A DNA stretch of 24,888 bases. It comes from an uncultured Lachnospiraceae bacterium (GTDB lineage: Bacteria > Bacillota > Clostridia > Lachnospirales > Lachnospiraceae). The stretch covers positions 1 to 24,888 of the forward strand of contig CACZQT010000445.1 of the NCBI GenBank assembly GCA_902783295.1. Direction: 5' to 3'. The notes under the pieces are model-generated. The model was not told where the DNA came from. It ran no database searches and worked only from the letters and a program-made list of their open reading frames with translations. This document shows, piece after piece, positions 21,513-24,888 of this stretch (positions within the stretch are counted from its first letter, which is position 1; every line of letters starts with the position of its first letter). Position numbers and translations under genes: made by a program.

Positions 21513-22436
21513 TTACATTCCCAGCCCACGGAACAGCAAAAGAAGTCCGGTGATACAAAGGGTACTGATGATGATCGTAATGGAGTTCAGCGTGCTGGAA
21601 AGAGCTTCATTCCCGCCGATCCGCTGGGTGAAAACCGGGCAGAGAGCAGAAAGCGGCGCAAACGCCACCATGGCCATCGCCTGCCGTACTTCCGAAGAGA
21701 AAGGCAGCAAGAAATAGAACCCGAGAGCCAGCACCAGGGCAAAACCGTATCGGAACAGCAGGCTTTCCAGAGTTTCCTTCACTTCTTCCCTCTTCATTCT
21801 CCACTCAAAGCCTACGCCAATGACCAGCATCGCCAGGAACGCGTTGGCCCCTCCCACGGTAGAGGCGAATGTCCGCACCAGAAGCGGCATCCTCACATGC
21901 AGAAGGGAGAGTATGAGCATGGTCAGGTATACATCCATGGGCACAGATGAAAACAGTTTCTTCAGAAAACCGGCGGCACTGCGCTTCTCTCCGGAAGCTG
22001 CCACTGCAGATGCCAGCGCATAAGTCCCCCCCGTGCACATAATGGAGTTTCCCGTATCAAACAGGCAGACGGCCACTACGCCCTGTGCCCCCAGGAAAGT
22101 CTGTACAAAAGGCAGAGTAAAAGAGCCGATATTGAAACCGGACAGGTTGATCATATGATACGCCTGTTTCTGCGGTCCCTGTTTTTTCCCTGCCGCAAAT
22201 CCCAGCGCGTTGGTCATCAGGTTCAGCCCGATGCCAATGGGAACGAAAAGAAGAAAAGCCGGATTCAGTTCGAAATCCGAAAATTTGGAAATAATTACAC
22301 AGGGCAGGGTAATATTCAGGGATATTTTTGACAGGATCGGAAAATAATCCCGGCTTAAGTACCCTGCCCGCTTCAGTCCGTAGCCAAGCAGGATAATCAG
22401 AATCATGGATACGGCTTTCGCCAGTATTTCCGCCAT
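21513..22436 (-). CDS. AEC (auxin efflux carrier) family transporter
   Basis: A 307-residue carrier of the AEC/BART group; bacterial members move organic acids or amino acids, usually outward or by exchange. About ten hydrophobic segments are arranged as two five-helix halves. LLGYGLKRAGYLSRDYFPILSKISLNITLPCVIISKF at the N-terminus is typical, including the Asn-Ile-Thr-Leu-Pro crossover. LSGFNIGSFTLPFVQTFLG and LFDTGNSIMCTGGTYALA follow. The ATG at 22434-22436 has AAGGAGA seven bases upstream. It starts 10 bases after deoC and is most likely its operon partner. The substrate cannot be inferred beyond that association. Confidence 0.9.
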   Translation of the reverse strand: MAEILAKAVSMILIILLGYGLKRAGYLSRDYFPILSKISLNITLPCVIISKFSDFELNPAFLLFVPIGIGLNLMTNALGFAAGKKQGPQKQAYHMINLSGFNIGSFTLPFVQTFLGAQGVVAVCLFDTGNSIMCTGGTYALASAVAASGEKRSAAGFLKKLFSSVPMDVYLTMLILSLLHVRMPLLVRTFASTVGGANAFLAMLVIGVGFEWRMKREEVKETLESLLFRYGFALVLALGFYFLLPFSSEVRQAMAMVAFAPLSALCPVFTQRIGGNEALSSTLNSITIIISTLCITGLLLLFRGLGM

Positions 22437-22446
22437 GATAATCTCC

Positions 22447-23103
22447 TTATGCTTCCGCCTTGGCAATCTTCACCAGGCGGCTGGTTCCCAGTCTGGCGGC
22501 TCCGAGACGTATAAATTCTTCAGCATCCTCAAAAGAGGAAATGCCTCCTGCAGCCTTGATTTCGATCTCCGGGCCGACATGCCGCGCAAACAGGGCTACA
22601 TCCTCAAAGGTAGCTCCGCCGCCGGCAAAACCCGTGGAGGTTTTGATAAAATCTGCACCTGCATTCGTTACCGCTTTGCACATGCGGATTTTTTCTTCTT
22701 CTGTCAGCAGACAGGTCTCAATAATGACTTTCAGGATGTGCTCATGCCCACAGGCCTTTTTCAAAGCGCGGATTTCCTCCTCTACCAGGTCATCCCGGCC
22801 ATCCTTTACCCAGCCGATGTTGATAACCATATCGATTTCATCCGCCCCTTCTTCCAGCGCAGTCGTTGTCTCCAGAAGCTTCGCGGCTGTCACAGAATAT
22901 CCATTCGGGAATCCTACAACCGTACAGATCTTCATCTTCTCTCCCACATACTCCTTCGCCTGTTTCACATAAGAAGGCGGAATGCAGACAGATGCTGTTC
23001 CGTAGGCAATGGCGTCATCGCAGAGCTGCCGGATCTCCGCCCATGTAGCTCCCTGTGCCAGCAGTGTGTGGTCAACCTTCCCCAAAATCACTTTCCGATC
23101 CAT
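22447..23103 (-). CDS. deoC: Deoxyribose-phosphate aldolase
   Basis: DeoC splits 2-deoxyribose 5-phosphate into acetaldehyde and glyceraldehyde 3-phosphate in deoxynucleoside catabolism. The 218-residue protein is full length: VDHTLLAQGATWAEIRQLC, ICTVVGFPNGYS, GADEIDMVINIGWVKDG with the catalytic Asp near 91, the Schiff-base lysine (about 154) in DFIKTSTGFAGGGAT, and IKAAGGISSFEDAEEFI with the second lysine. The ATG has AGGAGG six bases upstream. No other deo genes are near; an AEC carrier follows after 10 bases. I see no clear promoter in the 57 bases between it and a terminator-like hairpin. Confidence 0.97.
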   Translation of the reverse strand: MDRKVILGKVDHTLLAQGATWAEIRQLCDDAIAYGTASVCIPPSYVKQAKEYVGEKMKICTVVGFPNGYSVTAAKLLETTTALEEGADEIDMVINIGWVKDGRDDLVEEEIRALKKACGHEHILKVIIETCLLTEEEKIRMCKAVTNAGADFIKTSTGFAGGGATFEDVALFARHVGPEIEIKAAGGISSFEDAEEFIRLGAARLGTSRLVKIAKAEA

Positions 23104-23159
23104 ATTGTTCCTCCTAAAACGGGTTCATCTTCTCTCTTCGTATATGATTCTGACAAGAA

Positions 23160-23183
23160 AGAGTTTCGCCAAGGCGAAACTCT
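23160..23183 (-). terminator. Hairpin ahead of deoC (terminator or attenuator)
   Basis: AGAGTTTCGCC and GGCGAAACTCT form a perfect 11-base stem with a two-base loop. Read on minus it continues TTCTTGTC, a modest U-run. It stands 57 bases before the deoC start, so it may end nifJ read-through or control deoC. Confidence 0.6.
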
Positions 23184-23211
23184 CGCGCGGTGCGCGGCCG
23201 GCTTCGCCGGC
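23184..23211. other. Two short GC-rich hairpins
   Basis: CGCGC/GCGCG around GGT (23184-23196) and GCCGGC/GCCGGC around TTC (23197-23211) lie back to back. A further GC-rich tract (about 23224-23238) can pair with parts of them. No reading frame explains them. Confidence 0.5.
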
Positions 23212-23250
23212 AAAATACCTTTACGCGCGCCTGCGCATCCTCACGGAGTG

Positions 23251-23298
23251 TTTTTCATCTCATAGGAATTCCGGAGGAAATTCCTATGAGATGAGAAA
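23251..23298. repeat. Long inverted repeat between nifJ and deoC
   Basis: CATCTCATAGGAATT (23256-23270) and AATTCCTATGAGATG (23279-23293) are perfect 15-base arms around an eight-base loop. Flanking T and A runs extend the stem to 20 base pairs with one G-U. It is followed by A residues on the minus strand, so it does not look like a terminator for nifJ. It may be a dispersed repeat unit or an RNA-processing site. Confidence 0.75.
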
Positions 23299-23299
23299 T

Positions 23300-23325
23300 G
23301 GGGGAGGCGTCAGTGCGCCTCCCCC
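23300..23325 (-). terminator. Probable terminator of nifJ
   Basis: GGGGGAGGCG and CGCCTCCCCC make a perfect 10-base GC stem around a six-base loop, 23 bases after the nifJ stop. The following minus-strand bases are ATTTCTC, a weak U-run, so termination may rely on the stem strength or continue into the next hairpins. Confidence 0.65.
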
Positions 23326-23348
23326 TGAAATCTTGTTGGAGCAGGAGA

Positions 23349-24888
23349 TCAATCCTGTGCCATCTTCACCAGTTTCTCGTACTTCTCTTTTGCGAGGTTC
23401 TCGGACTTCGCAAACAGTTCTTCTGCACGAGCCGGATTCTTCAGCGCCAGGGAAGTATAACGAACTTCGCCCTTGATGAACTCCTGATATTCTGCCTTCG
23501 GTTCCTTGGAATCCAGCTGGAACGGGTTCTTGCCTTCTGCCGCCAGACGAGGGTCATAGCGGAAGGTATGCCAGTAACCGGCCTCTACAGCCTTCTTCTC
23601 TTCGGTCTGAGCCTTGCTCATGCCGGCCTTGATTCCGTGAGTGATGCAAGGTGCATAGGCAACGATCAGCGAAGGACCCGGATAAGATTCAGCTTCGGTG
23701 ATGGCCTTGATAGCCTGGTTGTAATCCGCACCCATAGCGATCTGAGCTACATATACAGTACCATAGCTCATACCGATGGCTGCCAGATCCTTCTGCTTCA
23801 CATCCTTGCCGCCTGCTGCGAACTGGGCAACAGCACCAACGTTGGTAGCCTTGGAGGCCTGGCCGCCGGTATTGGAGTAAACTTCGGTATCGAAGACCAT
23901 GATGTTGATGTCACGGCCGGAAGCGATGGCATGATCCAGACCGCCATAGCCGATATCATATGCCCAGCCGTCGCCGCCGAAGATCCACTGAGACTTCTTG
24001 CTCAGGAAATCTTTCTGCTTCAGGATTTCCTTGCTGCACTCGCAGCCGCAGGCTTCCAGAGCAGCAATCAGCTTCTCGGTAGCGGGACCGTTCTCGGCAC
24101 CGTTGTTGAAGGTGTCCAGATAGCCCTTGATGGCTTCCTTCACTTCTTCGTTCTTGCCGTTTTCAAGGATGGCTTCGAGTTTCGCCTTCAGGCCTCTGCG
24201 AAGAGCGGACTGAGCGAGTTCCATACCCATACCGAACTCGGCGTTGTCCTCGAACAGAGAGTTGCACCATGCGGGGCCCTGGCCCTTCTTGTTCACAGTG
24301 TAAGGGGTGGAAGGTGAGGAGTTGCCCCAGATGGAGGAGCATCCTGTAGCATTGGCGATGTACATTCTGTCACCGAACAGCTGGGTGATGAGTTTTGCGT
24401 AAGGTGTCTCGCCGCAGCCTGCGCATGCGCCTGAGTACTCAAGCAGAGGCTGCTTGAACTGGCTGCCCTTGACAGTGGTGGGTTTGAACTTCTCCAGAAC
24501 ATCTTCCTTCACGGGCAGGGACTGTGCATAGTCGAACACTTCCTGCTGAGGGACGTTCTTCTCCAGAGCGGTCATGGTCAGAGCCTTGTTGCCCTTCTTG
24601 CCAGGGCATACGTTCGCGCAGGAACCGCAGCCGGTGCAGTCCATGGCGGAAACGGTCATCACGAACTTGTATCCGGGCATACCGGTCATAGGGGCGCTCT
24701 TCAGGGCAGCGGGAGCTGCGGCAGCCTCTTCCTCGGTCATAGCGATCGGACGGATGACGGCATGAGGACATACATAGGAGCAGAAGTTGCACTGGATGCA
24801 GTTCTCAGGATTCCACTCGGGAACGTCTACCGCAACACCGCGCTTCTCATAAGCGGCAGCGCCGGAAGGAGTAGAACCGTTCACATAA
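23349..24888 (-). CDS. nifJ: Pyruvate:ferredoxin oxidoreductase, C-terminal part (5' end outside window)
   Basis: PFOR oxidises pyruvate with CoA to acetyl-CoA and CO2 and passes electrons to ferredoxin, a central step in clostridial fermentation. The frame is open at the right edge, so the N-terminal transketolase-like and CoA-binding domains are missing. The visible part starts with the end of the gamma-type domain (YEKRGVAVDVPEW). The two-cluster ferredoxin domain follows (CIQCNFCSYVCPHAV and CTGCGSCANVCPGKKG). The TPP domain has CAGCGETPYAKLITQLFG with NATGCSSIWG, and GGDGWAYDIGYGGLDHA with FDTEVYSNTGGQASKAT. The conserved cluster cysteines are all present. The order matches the single-chain enzyme (NifJ type) rather than the split four-subunit POR. 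Confidence 0.97.
   Translation of the reverse strand, partial: YVNGSTPSGAAAYEKRGVAVDVPEWNPENCIQCNFCSYVCPHAVIRPIAMTEEEAAAAPAALKSAPMTGMPGYKFVMTVSAMDCTGCGSCANVCPGKKGNKALTMTALEKNVPQQEVFDYAQSLPVKEDVLEKFKPTTVKGSQFKQPLLEYSGACAGCGETPYAKLITQLFGDRMYIANATGCSSIWGNSSPSTPYTVNKKGQGPAWCNSLFEDNAEFGMGMELAQSALRRGLKAKLEAILENGKNEEVKEAIKGYLDTFNNGAENGPATEKLIAALEACGCECSKEILKQKDFLSKKSQWIFGGDGWAYDIGYGGLDHAIASGRDINIMVFDTEVYSNTGGQASKATNVGAVAQFAAGGKDVKQKDLAAIGMSYGTVYVAQIAMGADYNQAIKAITEAESYPGPSLIVAYAPCITHGIKAGMSKAQTEEKKAVEAGYWHTFRYDPRLAAEGKNPFQLDSKEPKAEYQEFIKGEVRYTSLALKNPARAEELFAKSENLAKEKYEKLVKMAQD

Overview
The window looks like chromosomal DNA from a member of the Bacillota, class Clostridia, probably Lachnospiraceae or a close relative. 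This is inferred from the gene order rimP-nusA-ylxR-ylxQ-infB, strong AGGAGG-type ribosome binding sites, TTG starts, a one-piece pyruvate:ferredoxin oxidoreductase (strict anaerobe), a YitT protein, an LCP protein, DegV and a moderately GC-rich composition. All but one of the protein genes read on the minus strand, so the layout below runs left to right against transcription. I see no phage, plasmid, insertion sequence, CRISPR array or rRNA.

Region 1 (1-3411): the translation and transcription-factor operon rimP > nusA > ylxR > ylxQ > infB. It has a promoter and a two-hairpin leader ahead of rimP. infB runs off the left edge. Region 2 (3461-5047): xpt with a PLP-binding YggS/YlmE protein, then a lone tRNA-Leu(CAG) with its own promoter and terminator. 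Region 3 (5075-7824): an LCP cell-wall ligase followed by a YitT membrane protein. Region 4 (7879-10398): a molybdopterin cluster, moaC > moaA > mogA, led by a dCMP deaminase-like gene. Region 5 (10434-14171): a heterodimeric ABC exporter whose genes abut (stop directly followed by start). It has a near-consensus promoter and a leader hairpin, and may read on into region 4.

Region 6 (14190-17975): a 1187-residue secreted, membrane-anchored acidic protein. It has a long Glu/Thr/Pro repeat stalk built on an 18-bp unit with 54/36-bp higher order, then Ig-like modules. Region 7 (18094-20879): a radical SAM protein with extra cysteines, a DegV fatty-acid-binding protein, and two copies of a 32-bp intergenic element. 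Region 8 (20982-23103): an unrecognised small membrane protein (the only plus-strand gene), facing a deoC > AEC-transporter pair. Region 9 (23160-24888): a cluster of strong hairpins, then the 3' part of nifJ, cut by the right edge.

Most of the window is housekeeping. The parts least explained by known families are the repeat-stalk surface protein, the radical SAM enzyme, the intergenic repeat, the leader structures ahead of rimP and the ABC exporter, and the hairpin cluster between nifJ and deoC. I found no clear new multigene system.
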